Shown here: in pieces, positions 44,250 to 53,081 of the stretch
Numbering within the stretch: position 1 is the stretch's first letter
How the letters are laid out: each line of letters starts with the position of its first letter
From: Novosphingobium guangzhouense
Lineage (GTDB): Bacteria > Pseudomonadota > Alphaproteobacteria > Sphingomonadales > Sphingomonadaceae
Assembly: GCF_002896965.1 (NCBI RefSeq)
Contig: NZ_LYMM01000029.1
Location: 124,001 to 188,000 of the forward strand
Direction: 5' to 3'
Length of the DNA stretch: 64,000 nt
Notes under the pieces: model-generated
Told to the model about the DNA's origin: nothing
Seen by the model: the letters and a program-made list of their open reading frames with translations, nothing else
Databases searched by the model: none
Program-made: the position numbers and the translations under genes

Positions 44250-45815
44250 CTACTTGACCTGAGCGATACCGTCCATCCAATCGGCGAGCGAGCCGGTGGA
44301 GGCACGAAATGCATGGATCGCCTGCTCTGCCGTGCCGCGCGGAAAATCTTCGGCCGAGAGGATCAGCATCGTCGTGGGTTTCGCCCGGAACATCAGGCGA
44401 TCGGCAATGACCTTCAGCTTGAGCCCCGTATTGCTGCCGCTCAGGAAGCCGCCCTGCCGATACCAGGTGACTGCGACCCGCTCGACACGGCCATTGCCAA
44501 GCATACGATCGCCCTTTCCGCCTTCGAACCCCGATGCCGTGGATTGCCAGGCCCATGCGCTGGCCGGGACGAGCGCCCCCTGGCCGAAGCCTCCCGCTTC
44601 ACGCCCTTCGCCCTGACTGGCGTACAGTGCGACAAACACGTCCACCTGCCGGCCCCCGCCATCACTGTAGCGGCCCAACAGGCGATGACTGGCACCCTGC
44701 GCACGCGGCTCCCACCAGATGATCGGCGTGTAATCCACCCGCTCCCACCGTTGGACTGCGGGCAGGCTGATGTGATCAGGCATGGGCGCAACAAGGGTAT
44801 CTGCAGCCAGAGCCCAACAACGCATCGCAACCAGAAGCGCGAAAAAGCCTGAAAGAGCAAGATTACCGGGCATACGCAATCGTTCGAGACGGGACAGCCA
44901 TGGGGCATGCTGGATAACACCCAGATCGACCACCGGAACATGCAACGGCCGATCGAAGAAGCGCCACGCGCAACCGATCACGAGCGCCAGAACGATCGCG
45001 AAGAAAAACCAGCCGTATACGATATGATCGAAACCAGCGGCGGCCTCGACACCGAATATCTGCGCGGCATAGATAGTACCCCACGCACGGATGCCATTGG
45101 CCAGGATCGGCACCACGACACAGGCAAGCATCATTGCGGCGCGCCTGCGCCAGCTCAAGAAGCATGCGTTCGCGGCAAGCGCTCCGAAAGCGATCATTGC
45201 AATCAGGAACTTCACGCCGGAACAGGCTTCGGCAACCTCGAAAAGTCCGGCCGGCGTATCGATGAAGACGCCGTCGATCTCTGCCGGAACACCGCTCAGA
45301 TGCGTCAAAGCAATCGTGATCTTCGCCGTGATCGTCTGCAGGACGTTTACCAGCTCTTCTCCTACGGGCACCAGGAAGATGAGATAGCACAGCGGAAATG
45401 CCAGCGCCGTGCTCACCCTCACGCCCAACACCAGCGTAACGCAGGCCCCCAGCATGGCCACCACGCCAGCCTGCCGGGCCAGATCCAGACCCGAAATCGC
45501 GCCTAGCAGCCACACAAACGCAGACAGGAAAAGCAGCACCAGTCCCGGCCACCAAGCAACCGGCTTCAGGCACTTTAATTGAGGCCAGCGCTGCCAGACC
45601 AGCCATGCCAGGATCGCCGGAACCAGAAGCACGTGATTGTAGGTGGATATGTCCCACCACTGCCGGGCCATGGAGCGCCAGTCGCCCATGAAACACACGA
45701 GGAGCGCAAGCCACGCCACGCCGAGCCGAGCCAGCGCACCGCGCCAATCAGGCGACAGTGAACGCCAGCCCCGCATTGCCACTGCCTTTGGTGAGCGCAC
45801 GGCGTCAGGCTGCAT
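44250..45815 (-). CDS. xrtA: Exosortase A fused to EpsI domain
   Basis: A 521-residue inner-membrane transpeptidase that recognises PEP-CTERM sorting signals. About eight membrane helices span residues 28-290. Catalytic residues are Cys198 (EACSG), Arg243 (NGIRAWG) and His264 (FDHIVYGW). The C-terminal part (about 310-521) is an EpsI/DUF3485-type domain (WERVDYTPIIWW, SGSNTGLKLKVI), fused as is common in sphingomonads. ATG at 45815 overlaps the glycosyltransferase stop. No PEP-CTERM substrate was found in the window. Confidence 0.94.
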   Translation of the reverse strand: MQPDAVRSPKAVAMRGWRSLSPDWRGALARLGVAWLALLVCFMGDWRSMARQWWDISTYNHVLLVPAILAWLVWQRWPQLKCLKPVAWWPGLVLLFLSAFVWLLGAISGLDLARQAGVVAMLGACVTLVLGVRVSTALAFPLCYLIFLVPVGEELVNVLQTITAKITIALTHLSGVPAEIDGVFIDTPAGLFEVAEACSGVKFLIAMIAFGALAANACFLSWRRRAAMMLACVVVPILANGIRAWGTIYAAQIFGVEAAAGFDHIVYGWFFFAIVLALVIGCAWRFFDRPLHVPVVDLGVIQHAPWLSRLERLRMPGNLALSGFFALLVAMRCWALAADTLVAPMPDHISLPAVQRWERVDYTPIIWWEPRAQGASHRLLGRYSDGGGRQVDVFVALYASQGEGREAGGFGQGALVPASAWAWQSTASGFEGGKGDRMLGNGRVERVAVTWYRQGGFLSGSNTGLKLKVIADRLMFRAKPTTMLILSAEDFPRGTAEQAIHAFRASTGSLADWMDGIAQVK

Positions 45816-47031
45816 CGTTTGCGACCTCGCCCACCATGCCGACGTATTCGGGCAACCGCGCCAGCGCGGCCTCCCAGCTTGCGTTGGCAACTATCCACTG
45901 CCTTGCCGCGTCGCCCATAACCCTCGCCGCCTCTGGCGCGCGTGCAAGATCGATGACAGCCCGCGCCATCGCCGCATCGCCATCGCGCACCACGAAGTCC
46001 CGACCGTCCAGTGCATCGATGCCCGTTGCCGCACCGGGAGACAGCACCACCGGCAGCGCCATTGCCATGGCTTCAAGCACCTTGTTCTGAACTCCACGTG
46101 CCACGTCGAGCGGGATCAGCGCTACATCGGCCGCCGTAAGCCATGGGCGAATGTCAGCTACCCTGCCCCATACTTCGACACCATCACGCCCCGATCGGGC
46201 CAGAATGGCAGGCGGAGGGTTTCTCCCTACGATATGAAGCGTGGCCTGCGGACACGTGCGCCGGATCAATGGCAGTACACGGTCGATCGCGCGGATGGCC
46301 GCCTCGATATTGGGCGCATAGTCCATCTGCCCGGTAAACACGATGCGCGGTGCTCCGTGTGCCTTCATCTGCGGTTCGGCGGAGACCAGGGAGGGATCGA
46401 AACTGATGGCATCCAGCCCGTTACCCATCGCTCTGACCGGACCACAATCGGGATCGAGACGTGAGAGCAACAGGCCGGCTTCTGCCTCGCTGATCAGCAA
46501 CGTGACAGCTGAAGTCTCGCAGATGCGCGCCTCTTCTTGCCGCAGGAGGCGACCCTCGCGGCGCTCCATCCATGCGCGTGGCCCTCGTCCCTTGGCGGCA
46601 TAGGCTTCGAACTTCGCGGAATCGACATCGACCAGATCGGCTACGACACGGCCGCGAAACCCCTGAGGGACATACTGCGCCATTTGCCCGGAAAAAACGT
46701 AGATCGTGTCGATGTCACGGTTCGCGATCAGTTCCCGAACATAGGCTTCAAGCTTCCGGTCATGGAACGCTGCAAGGGATAGCGGCCTGCCTTTCGCGAT
46801 CGCTTCGATGCCCGCGAAAGGCAGGCTTTTCGAACGCTTCGTCAGGCAATAGCTTGCAGCAAGCCGCGCAAGATCGGACTCATAAGCCTGATCGTTCACA
46901 TCATCGAGAAACGCGGCGACATGAACCGGGGCCAGCGCTGACAGTGCCTTGAGCACGTGATGCGAACGGATCTTGTCGCCGCGATCCGGTGGGAACGGGA
47001 TGCGGTGCGCCAGGAACAGAATTTCGCCCAT
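45805..47031 (-). CDS. Glycosyltransferase, exosortase A/PEP-CTERM system type
   Basis: A 408-residue GT-B glycosyltransferase. The N-terminal EILFLAHRIPFPPDRGDKIR is diagnostic of the sugar-transferase family tied to PEP-CTERM loci; FTGQMDYAPN and the C-terminal nucleotide-sugar region IPLDVARGVQNKVLEAMAM follow. It probably adds a sugar to the lipid-linked polysaccharide unit at the cytoplasmic face. Its start overlaps the FemAB stop (TGATG) and its stop overlaps the exosortase start. Confidence 0.93.
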   Translation of the reverse strand: MGEILFLAHRIPFPPDRGDKIRSHHVLKALSALAPVHVAAFLDDVNDQAYESDLARLAASYCLTKRSKSLPFAGIEAIAKGRPLSLAAFHDRKLEAYVRELIANRDIDTIYVFSGQMAQYVPQGFRGRVVADLVDVDSAKFEAYAAKGRGPRAWMERREGRLLRQEEARICETSAVTLLISEAEAGLLLSRLDPDCGPVRAMGNGLDAISFDPSLVSAEPQMKAHGAPRIVFTGQMDYAPNIEAAIRAIDRVLPLIRRTCPQATLHIVGRNPPPAILARSGRDGVEVWGRVADIRPWLTAADVALIPLDVARGVQNKVLEAMAMALPVVLSPGAATGIDALDGRDFVVRDGDAAMARAVIDLARAPEAARVMGDAARQWIVANASWEAALARLPEYVGMVGEVANDAA

Positions 47032-48107
47032 CAGCCGATACCGCGCGCAATCATCGGACCGATCCGATTGGCCAGCCCCAGCGGCAGACGCTGCCACAGC
47101 CTGATCTGAAGCGAGAGCTTGCTACTGATGGGGTCTGCATCACGCCTTGCGCTGCCGGGCGCCGTCCAGGTCGCGTATGTCAGCGGCTCTGCCTCAAAGC
47201 CCCAGTTGCGCTTGTAATGATAAGCCCCGCTATCCGTTTTGGAGCGGCCGAAATCAAACATCGTGCATCCACGCCGACGCGCATGAAGCATCAGTTCGTA
47301 ATACATCCGCTCATTGGCCCTGAGCCGCCGGGCATCCCATGTACCACCTCCCCAGTACGGCATCACCGCACCGCGATAATACAGGCTGATGACACTCGCC
47401 ACCGCAGCTCCCTGATAGCGCACCGTCAGGATATCCGCGTCCTCGCCGAAAGCATCGATTACAGCATCAAGGAGTGCCCGTGGGAATACCGGCGTTCCAA
47501 GGTTGCGATAGCTTTCACAGAATACCGAATAATGCGCCGCGCGATCTGCTTCGGATGTGCCGATGTCAATCGTCAGGTCCATGGCAAGCGAACGGCGGAC
47601 TTCTGCGCGCTGCTTGCGCGGGATATCCAGCAATTGCGCTTCGTCGTCAGCGGCAAGCGGACGCGCAAAGTTCGCATGAGATCGGGTCTTGAGTGTCCAG
47701 TCTTCACTCGATGGCGGAAGCACGCCCCCGCGCAGTTCGATCGTCGGACAGCTAAGCCTTAGCGCCAGTTCTTCCGCTGCCGCGAAAACCGAAGCGGGAT
47801 CCGCATACTGCGTGGCAAGCAATCCACCGCCAACAGCGAACCCGGTCGAAGCCAGCAAGCGCCCGAAGACCGGCGAATGAATGGCGTCGAACGGCAGGAA
47901 GGCGACGATCTGATCCCCCCTTTCCTGCACAAGCGCGAGTGCGCGGTTGCCCGTCGCCTTGGCGACGGCCACGAACCATCCCGGCCGGTGAAACGGGCTG
48001 CCATGCGGATGACGCGCAACGAATGCCTCAAGACGGGCGATCTCATTGGGGTCGGCCAAATCGGCAAGACGGACTTGCGCAGACAAGGGCACGAACGGCG
48101 CATTCAT
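47031..48107 (-). CDS. FemAB-family exosortase A system-associated protein
   Basis: A 358-residue GNAT-fold protein of the FemAB/peptidyltransferase-like type. Seen: ARHPHGSPFHRPGWF at the N-terminus, IPRKQRAEVRRSLAM, and MFDFGRSKTDSGAYHYKRNW near residue 290. FemAB relatives add amino acids to cell-wall precursors; here a modification of the polysaccharide is likely but unproven. It overlaps the deacetylase stop by 4 bases. Confidence 0.92.
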   Translation of the reverse strand: MNAPFVPLSAQVRLADLADPNEIARLEAFVARHPHGSPFHRPGWFVAVAKATGNRALALVQERGDQIVAFLPFDAIHSPVFGRLLASTGFAVGGGLLATQYADPASVFAAAEELALRLSCPTIELRGGVLPPSSEDWTLKTRSHANFARPLAADDEAQLLDIPRKQRAEVRRSLAMDLTIDIGTSEADRAAHYSVFCESYRNLGTPVFPRALLDAVIDAFGEDADILTVRYQGAAVASVISLYYRGAVMPYWGGGTWDARRLRANERMYYELMLHARRRGCTMFDFGRSKTDSGAYHYKRNWGFEAEPLTYATWTAPGSARRDADPISSKLSLQIRLWQRLPLGLANRIGPMIARGIG

Positions 48108-48976
48108 GCGGCGAAAGCCAACGGTTCCGCGCGCAAGGCTTCGCTTGCGGCCAGTTCATCCATGCGCCCCCAGCGGAATTCACCGACCAGCCGCTCAAGC
48201 TTTTCCGCCATGACGGACAGATTCGTGTAATGACGGACCCGCGAGCGCAGAGATGCGCCTTCGACACGAGGCTGTTCGGGATCGATCTCCCACGGGTGGA
48301 AATAGAACACCGCCGGTCGCCGATCGTCGCGGTTCACCTGTCGGATGGCCCAGCGCGAGAAGCCGTAAGGCAGTACACGGAAGAACCCGCCACCGCCCGC
48401 CGCCAACCGCCGACCTGCGAAGCGGGCAGTCGTAACCGGAATCTCGATCAGGTCGGCATCGGCGATAGGCCGGAACGCGAAACGCGGTGCCTCGCGCCAG
48501 CCATAATGGTCATGCGCGATCGGCGCGACGCTGGAACTATATGCATAGCCCTGCTCTGCCAGCACTTCGAAAGCCCAAGGCGTACGGGCATCGATGGAGA
48601 AACTGGGCGCGCGATAGCCCGTTACCCGCTGCCCGGACGCGTTCTCGATCACTTTACGTGCACGGTCGATGTCGGCGGCGAAAGCCTCTCTACCCAACCG
48701 GAACACACGGTCATGCTCCCAACCATGGCTGGCGACCTCGTGCCCCTCCGCCGCAATGCGGCGCATCAGGTCCGGATGACGTTCGGCCACCCAGCCGAGC
48801 GTGAAGAACGTGCCCTTCACCCCGGCATCCGAGAAGAGCCGCAGAATTACATCACAGTTGCGCTCAACCCGTGTGACGAGACCATTCCAGTTCTCCTTGT
48901 CGATCACCTTCTCGAAGGCGCCGACCTGGAACCAGTCCTCCACATCCACCGAGAGGCCGTTGATCGGCACCGACAT
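48104..48976 (-). CDS. Polysaccharide deacetylase, exosortase A system
   Basis: A 290-residue NodB-fold deacetylase with the DUF3473-type C-terminus. Metal site residues are seen in SVDVEDW (Asp11, Asp14) and GHEVASHGWEHD; the C-terminal PAVFYFHPWEID completes the site. It removes acetyl groups from polysaccharide amino sugars. ATG at 48976 begins MSVPINGLSVDVEDWF, the family start. The ATPase stop lies 15 bases upstream. Confidence 0.94.
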   Translation of the reverse strand: MSVPINGLSVDVEDWFQVGAFEKVIDKENWNGLVTRVERNCDVILRLFSDAGVKGTFFTLGWVAERHPDLMRRIAAEGHEVASHGWEHDRVFRLGREAFAADIDRARKVIENASGQRVTGYRAPSFSIDARTPWAFEVLAEQGYAYSSSVAPIAHDHYGWREAPRFAFRPIADADLIEIPVTTARFAGRRLAAGGGGFFRVLPYGFSRWAIRQVNRDDRRPAVFYFHPWEIDPEQPRVEGASLRSRVRHYTNLSVMAEKLERLVGEFRWGRMDELAASEALRAEPLAFAA

Positions 48977-48991
48977 GAGTCAAACGTCCCT

Positions 48992-50308
48992 TCAGGCGAC
49001 CTGACGCTCGCCGTCACCGCTTTCGATCCACTCGATCAGCATGGTAAGGGTATGGCGCAGAGTCCGCTCCGTCTCGGCCAGCCGGGCGTCCAGGTGGTCG
49101 GAGTGCGCGATTGCGGCCGCCAGTTGCTGTTCGAGATGGGCGAATTGTTCGGCATGCTGCCTGACCAAATCGTCACGCTCTTCGGCGCTGACAGACATTT
49201 CCGTCATAGCTGACTGCAATGCGTCGATCTGCGCATCGCGCCCAGCCATCGCCGCTTCGATCAGCGCATTGGCACCCGCGGTATCGAGCATATCGCGATG
49301 AGCAAGAGCGGCTTCGATAAGCGCCGTCGCCTCAGCGGTATCCAGCCCTTCACGATCGGCAAGGGCTGCCTCGATCATTGCCATGACTGCCGAACTATCG
49401 ATCGACTGCACAGGAGCGGCGTTGAAGCCCGTGAACTCATGCGGGTGTGCGGTAACGGTTTCCGGTTCCGCCACCTTTGTAACCACGGCCAGCGCGCCAT
49501 CGTCGTTCATCTCTTCAAGCACCTGATCGAGCATCGCGACATCAAGGTGCGTCCGGCGGTCCACCGCTCCCAGCAGGAACAGGCGGTTGACGATCTGGTT
49601 GATACGACGCGGGATACCGCCGGTCGCCTCGTGGATCGCCGGGAACAGTGCCGGATCGAAGCTTGGGTTACCCTTCCAGCCGACGCAGCCAAGACGATGC
49701 TCGACGTAGGGCTGGACCTCACGCACATGCATCGGACCCAAATGGTGCGTCGCGATCACGCGCTGGCGCAATTGCTCCAGCTGATTGCTCTCAAGCAGGG
49801 TCTCGCGAAATTCCGGCTGCCCCAGCAACAGCGTCTGCAACAGCGGATGCGAACCCAACTGGAAGTTGGAAAGCATGCGGAGTTCTTCCAGCGCGCTGAC
49901 CGATAGGTTCTGCGCCTCGTCCACGATCAGCAGGCAGCGCCGGCCGGCACGCGCCTCTTCATGGAAGAATGCCTCAAGCGTGCCGAGCGCGGAAGCCTTG
50001 TCATGCCCGGCAACCGGCAGCCCGAACGACTGCGCGACGACATGGACGATCTCCTCGCCGTCAAGGGCGCTGGTCACCACGTTGGCCGCTGTCATCCGGG
50101 CGGGGTCAATAGTCGCCATCAGGTAAGCGACGAGCGTGGATTTTCCCGCGCCGACCTCACCGGTGATGACCACGAAACCTTCACCCTGCGCCAGACCATA
50201 GCCAAGGTAGGACAGCGCCTTCCTGTGCGTGCTGCTCTCGAAATAGAACGCGGGGTCGGGGGTGAGCTGGAAAGGCCTCGCGTCGAGCCCGTAGAAGTCG
50301 TCGAACAT
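48992..50308 (-). CDS. Exosortase A system-associated AAA ATPase (ExeA-like)
   Basis: A 438-residue cytoplasmic ATPase. Walker A GEVGAGKS is at residues 50-57; Walker B LLIVDEAQNLS is near 130. The C-terminal third is unusual: three near-repeats built on ALIEAALAHRD/ALIEAAMAGRD (residues about 310-370), then a predicted coiled coil. Its role may be to drive assembly or secretion of the polysaccharide machinery. It precedes the deacetylase and follows the barrel protein. Confidence 0.92.
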   Translation of the reverse strand: MFDDFYGLDARPFQLTPDPAFYFESSTHRKALSYLGYGLAQGEGFVVITGEVGAGKSTLVAYLMATIDPARMTAANVVTSALDGEEIVHVVAQSFGLPVAGHDKASALGTLEAFFHEEARAGRRCLLIVDEAQNLSVSALEELRMLSNFQLGSHPLLQTLLLGQPEFRETLLESNQLEQLRQRVIATHHLGPMHVREVQPYVEHRLGCVGWKGNPSFDPALFPAIHEATGGIPRRINQIVNRLFLLGAVDRRTHLDVAMLDQVLEEMNDDGALAVVTKVAEPETVTAHPHEFTGFNAAPVQSIDSSAVMAMIEAALADREGLDTAEATALIEAALAHRDMLDTAGANALIEAAMAGRDAQIDALQSAMTEMSVSAEERDDLVRQHAEQFAHLEQQLAAAIAHSDHLDARLAETERTLRHTLTMLIEWIESGDGERQVA

Positions 50309-50321
50309 CGGGTTTCTCCTC

Positions 50322-52073
50322 TCAGAACGTATAGCGCAGACCTGCGAGCGCCGAGGCGGTCCACAAGTCGTCGATGGAGGGCGTATCGTATTTTGCCCCG
50401 TCAATGCCGATCGCAAGCGTACCACGCAGGCGCGGCGCGAACATCTTGTAATAGCTGGCAGAAGCACCGTAGCCAGCGACGTCGCCGGTCAGCGGGTCAT
50501 TGCTGCTGACCCAGTTTGCATAGACATTGGCAGACCAGCCGGCATCACGGCCCAGGTCACCGCCGACATAGGCCGCCAACCACCAGTTTTCGTCCAGTAC
50601 GCCGTTGGCGGCGGCAAGGATGGTGTTCTGCGCGGCAATGTATTTGCGGCGATCGTAGCCGGCGCCGATGCCCGCGCTCATCCGGCCGAACTTCATCGAG
50701 TAGTTCGCCGAAATGCCGCGCGCCCGGAAGGTGGACGATCGGACCGAGCCAAGCACCCCGGACAGGCAGTTGCCCCCGTCCAGCGAAGCGACGCAACCGC
50801 GCAGTTCGCCGGTGATGGGATCGCGCACGACCTCGAAATCGTCAGGCAACTGATCAAGCGCGCGATTTACCTGCCCACCGAAACCCGACACGTTGTCGTA
50901 GACGGCAACGCTGAACTGGCTGCGATCACTTGGCGCATAGGCCAGCGTGCCACCGTAGCTGGTCGATCCGTAACGGCGCCCGAAATGGGCCGATAGCGAA
51001 GTCCGGCGGCTCGGTCGCCACATGACGGCCACGTCCCAGATCAGACCGCTGACGTCATAGGCCATCGAACGGGGGGTGGACTTATCCGTTACATAGCGGC
51101 CATCGGAACCGACGATCGGGGCTCCATCGGCATCGCGCAGGGCGTCACGACTGGAAATCTCCACGTCCTCGTAACCGATCGCGCCAACCACCTGCACGGT
51201 ACGGCTCACCGGCACGGTGACCATGGCGCGAGCCTGCATGTCACGGGCGCGCTGGTCGAGGTTCGAAATGTCTTCCTGATAGAAACTGCCGCCGACGCCC
51301 ACGCCGACTGGCAGAACCGTACCCGGCGCGAACCCCGCCTGCACGTCAGCGGACTGAACCACGCTCTTGTCGAACACATCCGCCGCTGCACCGGTCTGGA
51401 GATCGCGCGAGGCGTTCGACTGCTCGACCTTGGTAAAGCCCGCACGGTAATTGGCGCCCACATCAAGGTCGCCAACGCGCGTAGCAACCGAGGGACCGGC
51501 GTAGACCGAATAGACCGTCGACTTGCCGTTGCCCGAAAGCGGCCCTGCGGCCAGTGCGGAACCGCCATTCTCTACATTTACCTGAGATGCAAGTGCACCA
51601 GCCTCGATCGTCACGCCCGGAACGACGGTGGCATAGCCCCTCACGACGCCGCTGATGACGTCCCCATCGCCCGCCTTCCTGCCCCAGCCGAACTGACGCT
51701 GATAGCGCACCGACGCCGAAGCGCCGTTGTTGCGGCCCTGTATGGTGGCATCGACGCCGACCGCAACCTGCGTGTAGGTCAGCACATCGTCACCGGGCGA
51801 AAGCTCTGCGGTAACGATCTGATCGACCTCGATGTAAGGGGCAACCTCAACGCGTTTTCCGCCCTGCCCCCTGGAACCGCGACGCGATGCCCGATCGGAT
51901 TTGCCCGAAGGTGCCTCGGATGCGGTGTCTGAACCCATCCCGGTGCCCGCATTGCCCATTGCACTACCCGCACCGCTGCCGAATCCGGTTGACTGGGCAT
52001 AGGCAACCGTTGGCAACGCAAAACCGAGCGCCGCCAGCGCCACCATGCCCGATGCCTGCTTCATCCGGGTCAT
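50322..52073 (-). CDS. Outer-membrane beta-barrel protein of PEP-CTERM/exosortase system
   Basis: A 583-residue exported protein: signal peptide (MTRMKQASGMVALAALGFA... cleavage after AYAQ), a Gly/Ser-rich and Arg-rich linker, then a long run of alternating amphipathic strands with terminal aromatic residues (LAGLRYTF at the end), as in outer-membrane barrels. It resembles the EpsL-like protein of exosortase loci and may be the export pore or its partner. ATG at 52073 overlaps the kinase stop (ATGA). Confidence 0.88.
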   Translation of the reverse strand: MTRMKQASGMVALAALGFALPTVAYAQSTGFGSGAGSAMGNAGTGMGSDTASEAPSGKSDRASRRGSRGQGGKRVEVAPYIEVDQIVTAELSPGDDVLTYTQVAVGVDATIQGRNNGASASVRYQRQFGWGRKAGDGDVISGVVRGYATVVPGVTIEAGALASQVNVENGGSALAAGPLSGNGKSTVYSVYAGPSVATRVGDLDVGANYRAGFTKVEQSNASRDLQTGAAADVFDKSVVQSADVQAGFAPGTVLPVGVGVGGSFYQEDISNLDQRARDMQARAMVTVPVSRTVQVVGAIGYEDVEISSRDALRDADGAPIVGSDGRYVTDKSTPRSMAYDVSGLIWDVAVMWRPSRRTSLSAHFGRRYGSTSYGGTLAYAPSDRSQFSVAVYDNVSGFGGQVNRALDQLPDDFEVVRDPITGELRGCVASLDGGNCLSGVLGSVRSSTFRARGISANYSMKFGRMSAGIGAGYDRRKYIAAQNTILAAANGVLDENWWLAAYVGGDLGRDAGWSANVYANWVSSNDPLTGDVAGYGASASYYKMFAPRLRGTLAIGIDGAKYDTPSIDDLWTASALAGLRYTF

Positions 52074-53071
52074 CCCTGGTATCCGTAATAGGAACCGAAG
52101 CGGCGGCCGCTGGGGCTGAACTGAGCGGCGTTGAGCAACAACTGGACGTTCGGACATGCGTTGAGCAGTGAGATCGCATCCTCAAGTGATCCGCGCCCGG
52201 TCTTGTCGGCACGCACGATCACAACCGTCTGCCCCACATACTTTGCCAGTTCGGCAGCAGGCGAAGCGGCGAGAGCAGGCGGGGAATCGAAGATCACCAT
52301 GCGATTTGGCGCGCCTTGCGTCAGCCGTTCAAGCACGCGCGCCGTGCGCGAACTGGAAAGGTATTCGCTGTCGTGCGCGGTGGTGTCGCCGGCAGGCAGT
52401 ACCCAGAGCCCGGGAATGTCCGTACCAAGCACGCAGGAAGCAACGTCGATACTCTCATCCATCAGAGCATCCATCAGTCCCGGTCCGCCCGGCAGGCCGA
52501 GCGCGGAAAGCACGGAAGGCTTCGCGAAGTCTGCATCGACAAGCAGAACTTCGCTTTCCTTCTCCGCCGCGATGGAGAGCGCCAGATTAAGCGCGCAGTA
52601 AGTCTTGCCCTCACCGGGATGCGGTGAGGATATCAGCACCCGCTGTGCCATAGCCCCTGCCTTCTGACGCCGCAGATCCGCGGCCTGAACCAGAAGCTGG
52701 CGCTTGACGATGCGGAATTCCTCAAGAAGCTCTGTGACCGTGCCCTCGGGCACGATCAGACCCTGTTCGCGCAGATGCTCACGATCGACGGGATGCGCCG
52801 TGTCCTTGAAGCGCGCAGCCTCTACCGCCGGTTCCAGGGCAGGATCAGATGCGCTGTCCGAATCCCCGACGCCCTGTTGCGGTGTCAGCCGGGGCGGCGC
52901 GGCAGCCGCCTCCGGCCTCGTGGGCGTGCGCCTTGCAGGCCGCTCCGGAAACGCCACTGGTTTGGCGATCAGCGTGTTGAAATCGAAGCGGTCGTTGGCC
53001 CGCTCGAACAGCGATTCCCCTTCCGCTTCATCGGACTGGCCGGGCACAGGGATCTTGCGATGATCGGTCAT
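52070..53071 (-). CDS. Exosortase A system tyrosine autokinase
   Basis: A 333-residue bacterial tyrosine kinase, cytoplasmic partner of the chain-length protein. After a disordered N-terminus, Walker A PHPGEGKT is at residues 150-157, Walker A' VLLVDADFAKPS near 176, Walker B VIFDSPP near 258. The tail RRFGSYYGYQG carries a tyrosine cluster for autophosphorylation. It lies 10 bases after the chain-length gene. Confidence 0.93.
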   Translation of the reverse strand: MTDHRKIPVPGQSDEAEGESLFERANDRFDFNTLIAKPVAFPERPARRTPTRPEAAAAPPRLTPQQGVGDSDSASDPALEPAVEAARFKDTAHPVDREHLREQGLIVPEGTVTELLEEFRIVKRQLLVQAADLRRQKAGAMAQRVLISSPHPGEGKTYCALNLALSIAAEKESEVLLVDADFAKPSVLSALGLPGGPGLMDALMDESIDVASCVLGTDIPGLWVLPAGDTTAHDSEYLSSSRTARVLERLTQGAPNRMVIFDSPPALAASPAAELAKYVGQTVVIVRADKTGRGSLEDAISLLNACPNVQLLLNAAQFSPSGRRFGSYYGYQG

Positions 53072-53081
53072 GTCAGTTCCC

